Source: Micromonospora radicis
Lineage (GTDB): Bacteria > Actinomycetota > Actinomycetes > Mycobacteriales > Micromonosporaceae
Assembly (NCBI RefSeq): GCF_003583405.1
Contig: NZ_QXEC01000011.1
Span: 141,085-205,084, forward strand
Length of the DNA stretch: 64,000 bases
Direction of reading: 5' to 3'
The first letter of the stretch is position 1, and each line of letters opens with the position of its first letter. Below the pieces are notes generated by a model. The model ran no database searches. It was not told the origin of the DNA and saw only the letters and a list, made by a program, of their open reading frames with translations. A program made the position numbers and the translations under genes. Below, piece by piece: positions 1-8,351 of the stretch.

Positions 1-849
1 GGGGAGGCCCGTACGCCCGGCGCGGAGCTGCGCATCGCCGGGGTCGGGCCGCTGGTCAGCCTGATCATCGGGGCGTTCTTCGGGGTGGTCGCGATGGTGC
101 TCAGCCTGGCCGGGGTGCACGGGCTGTGGCTGGGTGCGATGGCCTGGCTCGGCGGCATCAACCTGCTGCTGGCGCTCTTCAACATCCTGCCGGCGGCACC
201 GCTGGACGGCGGGCGACTGCTGCGCGCGGCGGTGTGGAAGGCCACCGGCGACCGGACCCGCGCCTCGGTGGTCGCCGCCCGTGCCGGCTGGATCCTCGGC
301 GTGGTGCTGATCGGGTTGGGCCTGTGGCGGTTCCTCACCGGCGCCGGCGTGGGTGGGCTCTGGCTGGCGCTGATCGGCTGGTTCCTGATCGGCGCGGCGA
401 CGATGGAGGAGCGGCAGGCCCGGGTGGGCAGCGCGCTGCGCGGGGTACGGGTGGCCGACGTGATGACCCCGCAGCCGCAGACCGCCTCGGGTGAGCTGAC
501 CGTCGCCGACTTCGTGGACAACTACCTCTTCGCGTACCGGCACACGGCGCTGCCGTTGACCGAGGACGGGCGGCCGGTCGGCCTGGTCACCCTCGACCGG
601 GTCCGTGGCGTACCGAGCGACCAACGCGGCAGCACCACGCTGGAGGCGGTGGCCTGCCGGGCCGACGACCTGGTCCTCGCCTCCCCCGACGAGCAACTCA
701 CCGACCTGCTGCCCCGGCTCAACGAGTGCGCCGACGGGAGGGCGCTGGTGGTCGTCGAGGGCCGCCTGGTCGGCATCGTCTCCCCCAGCGACATCAGCCG
801 CGCCGTCCAGCGCGGCCACCTCCGCGACCAGGTCACCGCAGCCCGCTAA
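1..849 (+). CDS. Site-2 protease family protein with CBS domains (C-terminal part)
   Basis: The reading frame is open from base 1, so the start and the HExxH zinc site lie outside the window. Membrane-embedded M50 metalloproteases cut transmembrane substrates such as anti-sigma factors. Visible here are hydrophobic segments and the family motif NILPAAPLDGGR at about bases 181-216, whose Asp supplies the third zinc ligand. The last ~140 residues, after ADVMTPQ, form a CBS pair of the kind seen in Rip2/Rip3-like actinobacterial members, which probably senses nucleotides. The gene ends convergently with the alditol oxidase gene, across a C/G-rich 88-base spacer. The family is clear; the substrate is unknown. 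Confidence 0.88.
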   Translation, partial: GEARTPGAELRIAGVGPLVSLIIGAFFGVVAMVLSLAGVHGLWLGAMAWLGGINLLLALFNILPAAPLDGGRLLRAAVWKATGDRTRASVVAARAGWILGVVLIGLGLWRFLTGAGVGGLWLALIGWFLIGAATMEERQARVGSALRGVRVADVMTPQPQTASGELTVADFVDNYLFAYRHTALPLTEDGRPVGLVTLDRVRGVPSDQRGSTTLEAVACRADDLVLASPDEQLTDLLPRLNECADGRALVVVEGRLVGIVSPSDISRAVQRGHLRDQVTAAR

Positions 850-937
850 ACCCACCCCCCACCGCGCCCCACACCCCACCCCGCCCCCCGCGCGGACGGG
901 GAACGCGGGGCGCGGCGGGGGAAGGGGAAGGGGGGTG

Positions 938-2173
938 TCAGCGGGGGAAGAGGTTGGTGAGGTCGTTGGTGTGGAACTTGCCGGTGGGGTCGTGGTGGTG
1001 CAGGAGGGCCGCGAAGTCGGTCCAGCGGGGGTAGGTGGCGGCGATCCGGTCCGGCGCGAGGGTGAAGACCTTGCCCCAGTGCGGGCGGGGGGCGAACGGG
1101 GCCAGCGCCCGTTCCACCTCGGCCACCACCGGCAGCACCCGGTCCGGGTCGGCGATCCAGGTGAAGTGCACTGCCAGGGTGTCCCGGTCGTACTGCGGAC
1201 TGAGCCAGAGCTGGTCGGCGGCGATGGTGCGCAGCTCGCTGGTCTGCGACACCGGGGCGATCAGGTGTGCCACCTCGTCGAGGGCGGCCAGCGCGTCGGC
1301 GGCGACGGCGCGGGGCAGGTGGTACTCGGACTGGAGTTCGTCGCCGCTGCTCGGGGTGAAGCCGAGCCGGAAGTGCGGCAGCCGCTCGTGCCAGGGGCCG
1401 GCCACGCCGAGCTGTTCGGTGCAGTTGGCCGTCGGCATGCCGGGCACCGGATGCCAGGGCCGGTCGGCGGCCGTCGTACCGAGCCAGTCCGCCGGGGGTG
1501 GCGGCTGGTCCGCGAGCTGCTTGCGCCAGACCTGGGTGCCGCGGGTGGAGCGCCAGTCGGTGAAGACACTGACGCTGTACGCGGAACCGAGCGCCTCGTC
1601 CAGGGCAGCGCGGGGCAGGTCGAGGCGGACGTACTGGCGGATGTCGAAGGTGGGCAGCACGTCGAGGGTGAGCCGGGTGACGATGCCGAGCGCGCCGAGC
1701 GAGACCACCAGGCCGGGAAAGTCGGGGCTGCTCCGGTCCACGGTGCGCAGATCCCCGGTGCCGGTGACCAGTTCCAGGCCGGCGACGGCGGTGGCCAGGT
1801 TGCCGACGGTGACGCCGGAGCCGTGGGTGCCGGTGGCGACCGCGCCGGCCACCGAGATGTGCGGCAGCGAGGCGAGGTTGGCCAGGGCGTACCCGCGTTC
1901 GTGCAGCCAGGCGGCGAGGTCGCCGTAGCGCGTCGCGGCCGGCACGTCGACGGTGCGGCGTTGCTCGTCGAGGTGCGCGGTGGCCGGCAGCCCGGCCAGG
2001 GTGACCAGGTCGCCGGTGGTGTCGCCGAGCCGGTTGAAGGAGTGGCCGCTGCCCACCGCCCGGATCCGGTCGCTGCCGGCGACCAGGGCCCGCAGCTCGT
2101 CGACGGATGACGGTCGGTGGTACGCCCGGGCGGAGTACCGGATGTTGCCCGCCCAGTTGCGCTGCGTCGACAC
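938..2173 (-). CDS. Alditol oxidase-like FAD-binding oxidoreductase
   Basis: The 411-residue protein closely resembles Streptomyces alditol oxidase (AldO/xylitol oxidase), which oxidises the terminal hydroxyl of sugar alcohols and gives an aldose plus hydrogen peroxide. The N-terminal NWAGNIRYSA and the FAD motif GSGHSFN (about residues 42-48) are present; the His of that motif carries covalent FAD in characterised AldO. SLPHISVAGAVATGTHGSG continues the FAD domain. The C-terminal half, with HPVPGMPTANCTEQ, PHFRLGFTPSSG and RPHWGKVF, matches the D-arabinono-lactone-oxidase-type substrate domain. There is no signal peptide, so it is cytosolic. It is monocistronic and divergent from the gene at 2234. 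Confidence 0.9.
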   Translation of the reverse strand: MSTQRNWAGNIRYSARAYHRPSSVDELRALVAGSDRIRAVGSGHSFNRLGDTTGDLVTLAGLPATAHLDEQRRTVDVPAATRYGDLAAWLHERGYALANLASLPHISVAGAVATGTHGSGVTVGNLATAVAGLELVTGTGDLRTVDRSSPDFPGLVVSLGALGIVTRLTLDVLPTFDIRQYVRLDLPRAALDEALGSAYSVSVFTDWRSTRGTQVWRKQLADQPPPPADWLGTTAADRPWHPVPGMPTANCTEQLGVAGPWHERLPHFRLGFTPSSGDELQSEYHLPRAVAADALAALDEVAHLIAPVSQTSELRTIAADQLWLSPQYDRDTLAVHFTWIADPDRVLPVVAEVERALAPFAPRPHWGKVFTLAPDRIAATYPRWTDFAALLHHHDPTGKFHTNDLTNLFPR

Positions 2174-2233
2174 GCGACCCTCCCTCTTCCGCGCCGACGG
2201 TTACCGTCGGCTCCGTCGGGGAACCCTACGCCG

Positions 2234-2713
2234 ATGAGCAGCTACCGTGATCCCGCCCCACGGGGCGACGTGTACCCCTCCGAGGAGGAGATCGATCCGG
2301 GCGGCAGCGGCGTGGAGCCGGCCAGCGGCCTGGCCGGGGCGTACGCCGGGATGCCGGCGGGTCGGGCGTACGCCGGGATGCCGGCGGGTCGGGCGTACGC
2401 CGGGATGCCGGCGGGTCGGGCGTACGCCGGGATGCCGGCGGGCCAGCCCGGACCGCAGCCGAACCCGACGCCCGGACCGGCGCCGACGCCGGTGCCGACC
2501 CCCGGGCCGCCGCCACGGGTGACGGGCGGCGCCCGGTCGATCGTCAGCCGGCACCTGGACGGTTCGGTGCAGGTGGTCACCGACTTCGACGGCGACGGGG
2601 TGGCCGACGTGGTCCAGTTCGACCTGGACGGTGACGGGATCCCGGACGTGACCTACATCGACAGTGATCGGGACGGCCAGCTGGACACCGTGCTGCGCAC
2701 CCCGGCCCACTGA
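2234..2713 (+). CDS. Hypothetical protein with AYAGMPAGR repeats and DxDGDG calcium-type motifs
   Basis: I do not recognise a named family. From ATG 2234 the protein has 159 residues. Residues ~36-71 are four copies of a nine-residue AYAGMPAGR unit, followed by a Pro-rich stretch of alternating Pro/Thr/Gly. The C-terminal ~50 residues contain successive acidic loops (DFDGDGVADV, DLDGDGIPDV, DSDRDGQLDT) like those of thrombospondin type 3 or FG-GAP/dockerin calcium-binding repeats. No signal peptide is visible, which is odd because such loops are usually extracellular. An upstream in-frame start is possible but would overlap the divergent oxidase gene. It ends convergently with the LLM gene. 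Confidence 0.7.
   Translation: MSSYRDPAPRGDVYPSEEEIDPGGSGVEPASGLAGAYAGMPAGRAYAGMPAGRAYAGMPAGRAYAGMPAGQPGPQPNPTPGPAPTPVPTPGPPPRVTGGARSIVSRHLDGSVQVVTDFDGDGVADVVQFDLDGDGIPDVTYIDSDRDGQLDTVLRTPAH
2339..2446 (+). repeat. Four tandem 27-bp in-frame repeats
   Basis: Four consecutive 27-bp units begin at 2339, 2366, 2393 and 2420. The first three are identical and the last differs only at its 3' end. Each encodes AYAGMPAGR. Identity at the DNA level points to recent slippage or expansion inside the gene at 2234. Confidence 0.95.
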
Positions 2714-2758
2714 CCGGGCCGGGTCGACGCCGCCACGGGGTTCCGCGCGGCTGCCGGT

Positions 2759-3688
2759 TCAGAGCTGCGGCAGTACCTCGCCGGCGACCAGGTCCAGGTG
2801 GTCCAGGTCGGCGAGGTCGAGCACCTGGAGGTAGGCCCGCTGGCTGCCCACCGCGCGGTACCGGCCGATCTTGTCGACCACCTCGGCGGGAGTGCCGGCG
2901 AGCCCGTTCTCGCGCAGTTCGTCCGCGTCCCAGCCGATCGCGGCGGCCCGCCGGGCCACCTCGGCGTCGTCCTTGCCGCAGCAGAGCACCAGCGCGTTGG
3001 ACCAGGTCAGCTCGTCCGGGTTCCGGCCGATCTCCTGGCAGGCGGTCCGGACCCGGGCGAACTGGGTGACCGTGTCGTCGATCGAGACGAACGGCAGGTT
3101 GAACTCGTCGGCGTACCGGGCGGCGAGCTGCGGGGTCCGCTTCGCACCCATGCCGCCGAGCAGGATCGGCGGGTGCGGCCGCTGCACCGGCTTGGGCAGC
3201 GCCGGTGAGTCGCTGACCTGGTAGTGGCGGCCGGTGAAGTCGAACGTCTCCCCCGCCGGGGTACGCCACAGGCCGGTGATCACGGCGAGCTGCTCGTCGA
3301 GCCGGTCGAAGCGCTCCTTCAACGCCGGGAACGGGATCCCGTACGCGCTGTGCTCGGTGTCGTACCAGGCGGTGCCGATGCCGAGTTCGACCCGTCCGCC
3401 GCTCATCTGGTCGACCTGCGCGACGGTGATGGCCAGCGGGCCGGGCAGCCGGAACGTCGCGGCGGTCATCAGCGTGCCGAGCCGGATCGAGCGGGTGTCC
3501 CGGGCCAGTCCGGCGAGGGTGGTCCAGGCGTCGGTGGGGCCGGGTTCGCCGCTGACCGCCCCCATCTTGAGGTAGTGGTCGGAGCGGAAGAAGGCCCCGA
3601 AGCCGGTCTCCTCGGCGCGCCGGGCCACGGCGAGCAGGTCGTCGTAGGTCGCGCCCTGCTGGGGTTCGGTGAAGATCCGCAGTTCCAT
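2759..3688 (-). CDS. LLM class F420-dependent oxidoreductase (TIGR03560-like)
   Basis: This 309-residue luciferase-like TIM-barrel protein belongs to the flavin/F420-dependent monooxygenase and dehydrogenase superfamily. It starts MELRIFTEPQQGATY and contains GGRVELGIGTAWYDTEH, a loop typical of the TIGR03560 subgroup, as well as FRSDHYLKM and PILLGGMGAKRTPQLAARYADEFNLPF, the conserved late barrel strands. Cofactor choice (F420 or FMN) cannot be read directly; F420 is favoured because the subgroup is actinobacterial. It is transcribed alone, divergent from the amylase gene, with a 339-base intergenic region. The substrate is unknown. Confidence 0.85.
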   Translation of the reverse strand: MELRIFTEPQQGATYDDLLAVARRAEETGFGAFFRSDHYLKMGAVSGEPGPTDAWTTLAGLARDTRSIRLGTLMTAATFRLPGPLAITVAQVDQMSGGRVELGIGTAWYDTEHSAYGIPFPALKERFDRLDEQLAVITGLWRTPAGETFDFTGRHYQVSDSPALPKPVQRPHPPILLGGMGAKRTPQLAARYADEFNLPFVSIDDTVTQFARVRTACQEIGRNPDELTWSNALVLCCGKDDAEVARRAAAIGWDADELRENGLAGTPAEVVDKIGRYRAVGSQRAYLQVLDLADLDHLDLVAGEVLPQL

Positions 3689-3846
3689 GGGTCGAGCATA
3701 GAAAGCTCACCGCCCGGGCGCCCGGCGACTCGGCCGCGCGATGCGCACCGCCGGTGTGCCGGGCGGTCGGGATGCGCCGACCGCGCCGGCCACAGCCCGC
3801 CCTCGGGTGGAGCCGTCGACCGTTTCGGCCGAAGTGGACGCAAATC

Positions 3847-3985
3847 CTTGCAGTGTTTTCAGTCATCCGCAAGGGCTTGTTCGCCATCGTACCGACTTGT
3901 GAAACAGAGGTTCACAGGCATCGACGGCGCTGTTACGGTCGCGCAATCACCGCAAGTTCTTGCACAACTTGCAGGAAACCTTGCC
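3847..3985 (+). promoter_or_regulatory. Cluster of CTTGCAG-type boxes upstream of the amylase gene
   Basis: The leader holds repeated CTTGCA-type heptamers: CTTGCAG 3847-3853, an inverted CAAG-GG-CTTG at 3870-3879, CTTGCAC 3959-3965, CTTGCAG 3968-3974 and CTTGCC at 3980-3985. Similar direct repeats upstream of Streptomyces alpha-amylase genes are bound by the LacI-type maltose/glucose regulator (Reg1/MalR). By analogy these are candidate repressor sites. Three lie just downstream of the predicted transcription start, a position suited to blocking elongation. Confidence 0.5.
3911..3939 (+). promoter_or_regulatory. Predicted promoter of the alpha-amylase gene
   Basis: The -35 box TTCACA (3911-3916) matches TTGACA at five of six bases and is followed by a 17-base spacer and the -10 box TACGGT (3934-3939), a TANNNT element. 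The start would fall near 3946, leaving a leader of about 80 bases that contains the CTTGCA boxes and a GAGGAGGG ribosome-binding site at 4015-4022. Confidence 0.5.
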
Positions 3986-4027
3986 ATCACCGTTACTGCA
4001 CCTGACCGTCCCCTGAGGAGGGCTTCC

Positions 4028-6196
4028 GTGCGCATCCCCCGTCCCCGTGCCGCGATCCCCGCGGCCCTGGCCGCGACGCTGGTCGCGGCCACCCTCACCG
4101 CCGTCGCCACCGGTACCACCCCCGCCAGCGCGGCCGAGGTACGCGCCAACGGCGACGCCATCGTCCACCTGTTCCAGTGGCGGTGGGACTCCGTCGCCGA
4201 CGAGTGCGAGTCCAACCTCGGCCCGAACGGCTGGGGCGGGGTGCAGGTCTCCCCGCCGCAGGAACACGTGGTGCTGCCCAACGCCGAGGGTGCCACCTAC
4301 CCGTGGTGGCAGGACTACCAGCCGGTGTCGTACCGGCTCGACCAGACTCGGCGGGGCACCAAGACCGAGTTCGTCGACATGGTCGAGCGCTGCCGGGCGC
4401 AGGGCGTGAAGATCTACGTGGACATGGTGCTCAACCACATGAGCGGCACCGGCTCGGCCGGCAGCGGCCCGGGCAGCGCCGGCACCGTCTACAGCAAGTA
4501 CAGCTACCCGAACCTGTTCGACGACGGCTCGGGCGACAGCTACGGCCACGGCGACTTCGCGCCCTGCTACCGGCGGATCAGCAACTGGGGCAACAAACAG
4601 GAGGTGCAGGACTGCGAGCTGCTCGACCTGGCCGACCTCAACACCGCCGACCCCGAGGTACGCCGGAAGATCGCCAAGTACATGAACGCGGTGATCGACC
4701 TGGGCGTGGCCGGCTTCCGGGTGGACGCGGCCAAGCACGTACAGGAGGCACACCTGGCCGACATCATCAGCCGGTTGCGGGACGTGCCGGGCTTCGGGGG
4801 CCGGCCGGACCTGTTCCACGAGGTGTACGGCGACGGCACCATCCCCTACACCGCGTACGCCCCCTACGGCGGGGTGACCAACTTCGACTACCAGCGGGCC
4901 GTCTCGTCGGCGTTCCGCGACGGCAACATCGCCCAGCTGGGCAACCTGCCCAACTACGGCGGCCTGACCGGGCAGCAGGCGGTGGTCTTCGTCGACAACC
5001 ACGACACCCAGCGGGAGAACCCGACGCTGACCTACAAGAACGGCGCCCGCTACTACCTGGCGGACACGTTCATGATGGCCCACCCGTACGGTCGGCCCCA
5101 GCTGATGTCGAGCTACGCGTTCGGCTCGACGCACGGGCAGGGCCCGCCGAGCACCGCCGACGGCACCACCCTGGCCACCGACTGCGCGAGCAGCGCATGG
5201 ATCTGCGAGCACCGGGACGCGGGGGTGGCCGGTATGCCCGGCTTCCGCAACGCGGTCGCCGGCACCGGCGTCGGCTCGGTCGTCACCGACGGCAACGGCC
5301 GGTTGGCCTTCGCCCGCGGTGACCGGGGCTACGCCGCCTTCAACGCCACCGGCAGCACGTGGAGCCGCAGCTTCAGCACCTCGCTGCCGGACGGCCGGTA
5401 CTGCAACGTGGGCCGGGGCGCCTACGACCCGGACACCGAGGCCTGCCCAGGCGGCGTGGTGACCGTCTCCGGTGGTGGCTTCGCCGCCGCCATCGCACCG
5501 GACCAGGCGCTCGCCCTGCACGTCGGGGCCCGGCTGGACGGTCCGGCCCCCACCCCGACGGCGAGCCCCACCGGGTCACCGTCGCCGACCGCGAGCCCGT
5601 CGCACCCGGCCGGGTCGACCCGGTTCACCGCGACCGTGACCACCAACCCCGGTCAGGAGGTGTACGTGGTCGGCTCGATCCCGCAGCTCGGCTCGTGGAA
5701 CCCGGCGAACGGGGTGAAGCTGTCCACCACGTCGGGCAGCTACCCGACCTGGACCGGGTCGGTCGACGTCCCGGCCGGCACCGCGTTCGAGTGGAAGCTG
5801 GTCAAGGTCGGCAACGGCGCGACGCAGTGGGAGAACGACCCCAACCGCTCCGGCACCGGCGGCACCGCGTTCACCGTGGCCTGGAACCAGCCGGCCGGTG
5901 ACCCGTCCGGCGCGACCACCGTCTCCTTCCGGGCCACCGCCAGCACGGTCCCCGGCCAACACGTCTACGTCGTCGGTGACCTGCCCGCCCTGGGCGGCTG
6001 GGATCCGGCCCGGGGCGTACGGCTGTCGCCGACGGCGTACCCGGTCTGGACCGGCGAGCTGAGCGTGCCGGCCGGCACCACCTTCGCCTACAAGTACGTC
6101 AAGCGCACCGACTCCGGCCAGGTGGTCTGGGAGTCCGGCGCGAACCGTACGGCCACCGTCGGCGGATCGCTGACGCTGACCGACACCTGGCGCTGA
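4028..6196 (+). CDS. Secreted alpha-amylase (GH13) with two CBM20 starch-binding domains
   Basis: This endo-acting starch hydrolase has 722 residues. GTG 4028 was chosen because GAGGAGGG lies six bases upstream and the next ~36 residues form a signal peptide ending ASAA. The GH13 barrel shows the nucleophile Asp in GFRVDAAKH (about residue 233), the acid/base Glu in FHEVYGDG (about 264) and the transition-state Asp in FVDNHDTQ (about 325). VDMVLNHM is conserved region I. A Pro/Thr/Ser linker (about 505-530) leads to two consecutive CBM20 modules (about 533-630 and 632-722), each with the VYVVG...LG.W.P pattern. Many Streptomyces amylases carry one CBM20; two is less common. It is probably induced by maltodextrins and repressed by glucose, given the upstream boxes. 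Confidence 0.95.
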   Translation: MRIPRPRAAIPAALAATLVAATLTAVATGTTPASAAEVRANGDAIVHLFQWRWDSVADECESNLGPNGWGGVQVSPPQEHVVLPNAEGATYPWWQDYQPVSYRLDQTRRGTKTEFVDMVERCRAQGVKIYVDMVLNHMSGTGSAGSGPGSAGTVYSKYSYPNLFDDGSGDSYGHGDFAPCYRRISNWGNKQEVQDCELLDLADLNTADPEVRRKIAKYMNAVIDLGVAGFRVDAAKHVQEAHLADIISRLRDVPGFGGRPDLFHEVYGDGTIPYTAYAPYGGVTNFDYQRAVSSAFRDGNIAQLGNLPNYGGLTGQQAVVFVDNHDTQRENPTLTYKNGARYYLADTFMMAHPYGRPQLMSSYAFGSTHGQGPPSTADGTTLATDCASSAWICEHRDAGVAGMPGFRNAVAGTGVGSVVTDGNGRLAFARGDRGYAAFNATGSTWSRSFSTSLPDGRYCNVGRGAYDPDTEACPGGVVTVSGGGFAAAIAPDQALALHVGARLDGPAPTPTASPTGSPSPTASPSHPAGSTRFTATVTTNPGQEVYVVGSIPQLGSWNPANGVKLSTTSGSYPTWTGSVDVPAGTAFEWKLVKVGNGATQWENDPNRSGTGGTAFTVAWNQPAGDPSGATTVSFRATASTVPGQHVYVVGDLPALGGWDPARGVRLSPTAYPVWTGELSVPAGTTFAYKYVKRTDSGQVVWESGANRTATVGGSLTLTDTWR

Positions 6197-6209
6197 CCCC
6201 CTCGCTGGC

Positions 6210-6244
6210 GCGGCCCCTCCCGATACCCGATCGGGAGGGGCCGC
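6210..6244. terminator. Bidirectional hairpin terminator
   Basis: A perfect 14-bp stem (6210-6223 with 6231-6244) closes a seven-base loop between the convergent amylase and ABC permease genes. It lacks a clear U-tract, as is common in actinomycetes. Confidence 0.8.
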
Positions 6245-6249
6245 CCCTC

Positions 6250-6942
6250 TCATGGGGCCGCGCGGCGGATGATGAGGTAGCTGACGGCGGCGAGCGGGAC
6301 GGCGAGCAGCGCCGGATAGCCGACCAGCAGTGCCCCGCCGGACTGGTCGGCGAACCAGCCGCCGATCGCCGGCCACCAGCCCCGCCAGGTGGCGAGGACA
6401 CCCAGCCCACCGAACCCGACGATCGCCGCGGCGCTGAGGGTGAGCATGCCGTTGACGCCCCAGCGCTTGAAGACCAGCGCGATGGCGATACCGAGGAGCC
6501 CGAGCAGCAGGAACGGGATGGCGAAGGCGAGGTACCGCAGCACCGGGTTGTCGACCAGCAGCAACGGCAGGCCGAAGAAGGTCAGCTCGATCCCCCAGCC
6601 GCCGGTGGCCTCCTCGACCACGGCCAGCAGGTAGAGCACCGCCGCGTAGGCGACCGCCTGTGCGCCGAACTGGAGCAGGTTGCCCAGGTAGAAGCTGCGG
6701 CGGGAGACGCCCAGTCCGATGATGAACGGGAAGTCCTGGGTGATCGTGGTGACGCAGGCGACGAGCATCACGATGTAGATGCTGGAGAGGCCACCGGTGA
6801 CGGGGGCCGGGTCGACGTCACCGATCGAGCCGAAGAGCGCCAGGTTGACGAGGAAGCTGAGGGCGAGGATTCCCCAGGGCCAGCCGAACACCAGGGGCCA
6901 GGCGACGAACTGGAGCCGGGCGACCGTCAGGACGCGGTTCAT
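6250..6942 (-). CDS. ABC transporter membrane protein
   Basis: This 230-residue integral membrane protein has about six hydrophobic segments and no other domain. It is the last gene of a GntR-ATPase-permease operon, overlapping the ATPase gene by four bases (6939-6942), so the two should be translated together and form one exporter. Such YtrA-type cassettes usually respond to cell-envelope stress or lantibiotic-like peptides; the substrate here is not readable. The sequence IGLGVSRRSFYLGN near residue 80 resembles the cytoplasmic coupling region of ABC-2-type permeases. The start, MNRVLTVARLQF, is set by the overlap. Confidence 0.8.
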   Translation of the reverse strand: MNRVLTVARLQFVAWPLVFGWPWGILALSFLVNLALFGSIGDVDPAPVTGGLSSIYIVMLVACVTTITQDFPFIIGLGVSRRSFYLGNLLQFGAQAVAYAAVLYLLAVVEEATGGWGIELTFFGLPLLLVDNPVLRYLAFAIPFLLLGLLGIAIALVFKRWGVNGMLTLSAAAIVGFGGLGVLATWRGWWPAIGGWFADQSGGALLVGYPALLAVPLAAVSYLIIRRAAP

Positions 6943-7856
6943 CGGAACTTCTCCTTGCTGGTCGCTTCCGCGCCGGCCGGCGCGGATCCGGTTCTCGCGG
7001 TGGTCAGGCGGACGACGGTGTCCTGGAGTGAGGACGCTTCCAGCATCAGGCCGAGGGTCCGGGCCCGGTCGTGGTCGGCCGGGCCGAAGTCACCGCGTAC
7101 GGTGGCCCGCGCCGTCCCGCCGAGCCGGGTCCGGTGCAGCTCCGCGCCGGTGCGGGTGAACTCGTCGACCGCCGCGGTCGGGCCGGAGACGGTGAGCACC
7201 TGACCGCGGAGGGTCTCCGCCTCGGCGTCCAACAGCAGGCGACCCGCGTCGATGAGCAGGACGTGTTCGATCAGTTCGCTCACCTCGTCGATGAGGTGGG
7301 TGGAGAGCACGACGGTGCGGGGGTGCTCGGTGTAGTCGGCCAGCAGCCGGTCGTAGAAGATCTGCCGGGCCACCGCGTCCAGGCCGAGGTACGGCTCGTC
7401 GAAGAAGGTGAGCGGAGCCCGCGAGGCGAGGCCGATGATGATGCCGAGCGAGGAGAGCATGCCCCGGGACAGCTTGCGCACGTTGCGTCGCAGCGGCAGC
7501 CGGAAGTCGTCGGTCAGTTGCTGCGCGAACTCGTCGTCCCAGCCCGGGTGGACCAGGCTGGCGGCGCGCAGCACGTGGTGCACGCCCATGGACGGGTAGG
7601 TCTGGCTCTCCTTGATGAAGCTGGTCCGGGAGAGCACCCGCTCGTTCTCGTACGGCTGTTCTCCGAAGACCGTGACCTCGCCGGAGGTGGCGAAGTTCTG
7701 TGCGGTGAGGATCTGCATCAGGGTGGTCTTGCCGGCACCGTTGCGCCCAAGCAGGCCGTAGATCCGGTTCTCGGTGAGCGAGAAGCTCACCCGGTCCAGG
7801 GCGGTGACGCCGCGGTACCGCTTGGTGAGGTCGGTGACGGTGACGACCGGGCTCAT
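6939..7856 (-). CDS. ABC transporter ATP-binding protein
   Basis: This 305-residue nucleotide-binding subunit has Walker A GRNGAGKTT (about residues 37-45), the signature KLSRGM (in place of LSGGQ), Walker B PLTFFDEPYLGLD and the switch His in STHLIDE. It energises the membrane protein encoded immediately downstream. A C-terminal ~80-residue extension after the catalytic core is typical of the DrrA/CcmA-like group. It overlaps the regulator gene upstream by four bases and the permease downstream by four. The three genes form one operon controlled by the GntR protein and the dyad at 8240-8281. Confidence 0.9.
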   Translation of the reverse strand: MSPVVTVTDLTKRYRGVTALDRVSFSLTENRIYGLLGRNGAGKTTLMQILTAQNFATSGEVTVFGEQPYENERVLSRTSFIKESQTYPSMGVHHVLRAASLVHPGWDDEFAQQLTDDFRLPLRRNVRKLSRGMLSSLGIIIGLASRAPLTFFDEPYLGLDAVARQIFYDRLLADYTEHPRTVVLSTHLIDEVSELIEHVLLIDAGRLLLDAEAETLRGQVLTVSGPTAAVDEFTRTGAELHRTRLGGTARATVRGDFGPADHDRARTLGLMLEASSLQDTVVRLTTARTGSAPAGAEATSKEKFR

Positions 7857-8212
7857 CGGATCTCCTCCCAGGTGTCGATCATGTGCTTCAGTTCGGCCGG
7901 GTCGATGCCGAGCTTGCGTGCCTCGGTGAGCAGCGGTTGGACGTACTGCCGGGCGAACTCGTCACGACGCCGGCCGCGCAGCTTGGCGCGGGCGCCGGAG
8001 GAGACGAACATCCCGATGCCTCGTTTCTTGTACAGGGTTCCGTCGTCGACCAGCTTGTGTACGCCCTTGGCGGCGGTCGCGGGATTGATCCGGTGGAAGG
8101 CCGCCAGCTCGTTGGTCGACGGCACCTGTTCCTCCTCGGCGAGGGTTCCGTCCAGGATCGAGTTCTCCAGCAGCTCCGCGATCTGGAGGAAGATCGGCCG
8201 GCCGTCCTCCAT
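7853..8212 (-). CDS. GntR family transcriptional regulator (YtrA subfamily)
   Basis: From ATG 8212 the protein has 119 residues, which is YtrA size. The N-terminal winged helix is MEDGRPIFLQIAELLENSI...PSTNELAAFHRINPATAAKGVHKLVDDGTLYKKRGIGMFV, followed by a short helical dimerisation tail rather than a large effector domain. An upstream in-frame start at 8239 would add nine residues (MWWGRVAAV) and run into the operator region, so I prefer 8212. The regulator heads its own ABC operon and probably represses it by binding the dyad centred near 8260. Confidence 0.88.
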   Translation of the reverse strand: MEDGRPIFLQIAELLENSILDGTLAEEEQVPSTNELAAFHRINPATAAKGVHKLVDDGTLYKKRGIGMFVSSGARAKLRGRRRDEFARQYVQPLLTEARKLGIDPAELKHMIDTWEEIR

Positions 8213-8239
8213 CACTGCCGCCACCCTCCCCCACCACAC

Positions 8240-8281
8240 TGGTTGGCTGGTTCATTACTCATGTAACTAACCATGCAACCA
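8240..8281. promoter_or_regulatory. Long interrupted palindrome, probable YtrA-type operator
   Basis: The arms are TGGTTG (8240-8245), TGGTT (8248-8252) and TT (8255-8256), mirrored by AA (8265-8266), AACCA (8269-8273) and CAACCA (8276-8281). All three pairs share the centre 8260.5. The site lies 28 bases upstream of the regulator start and is AT-richer than its surroundings, as expected for an autoregulatory operator over the promoter. Confidence 0.7.
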
Positions 8282-8307
8282 GGAAGGCGTCGCTGTCAAG
8301 ACGCGGC

Positions 8308-8336
8308 GTGGCCGGCCCTCGTCGAGGGCCGGCCAC
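8308..8336 (-). terminator. Hairpin terminator after the glycosidase-like gene
   Basis: A perfect 12-bp stem (8308-8319 with 8325-8336) and five-base loop lie just past the stop at 8352. It separates the pair at 8352-9658 from the YtrA operon. Confidence 0.7.
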
Positions 8337-8351
8337 CTGGGCGGGCTCGGG

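Noticed and set aside
2339..2446. CRISPR array
   Set aside because: The 27-bp repeats are contiguous without spacers and encode protein.
3947..5521. Long minus-strand open frame opposite the amylase gene
   Set aside because: It is Val/Gly/Arg-rich antisense of a clear GH13 gene, typical of high-GC shadow frames.
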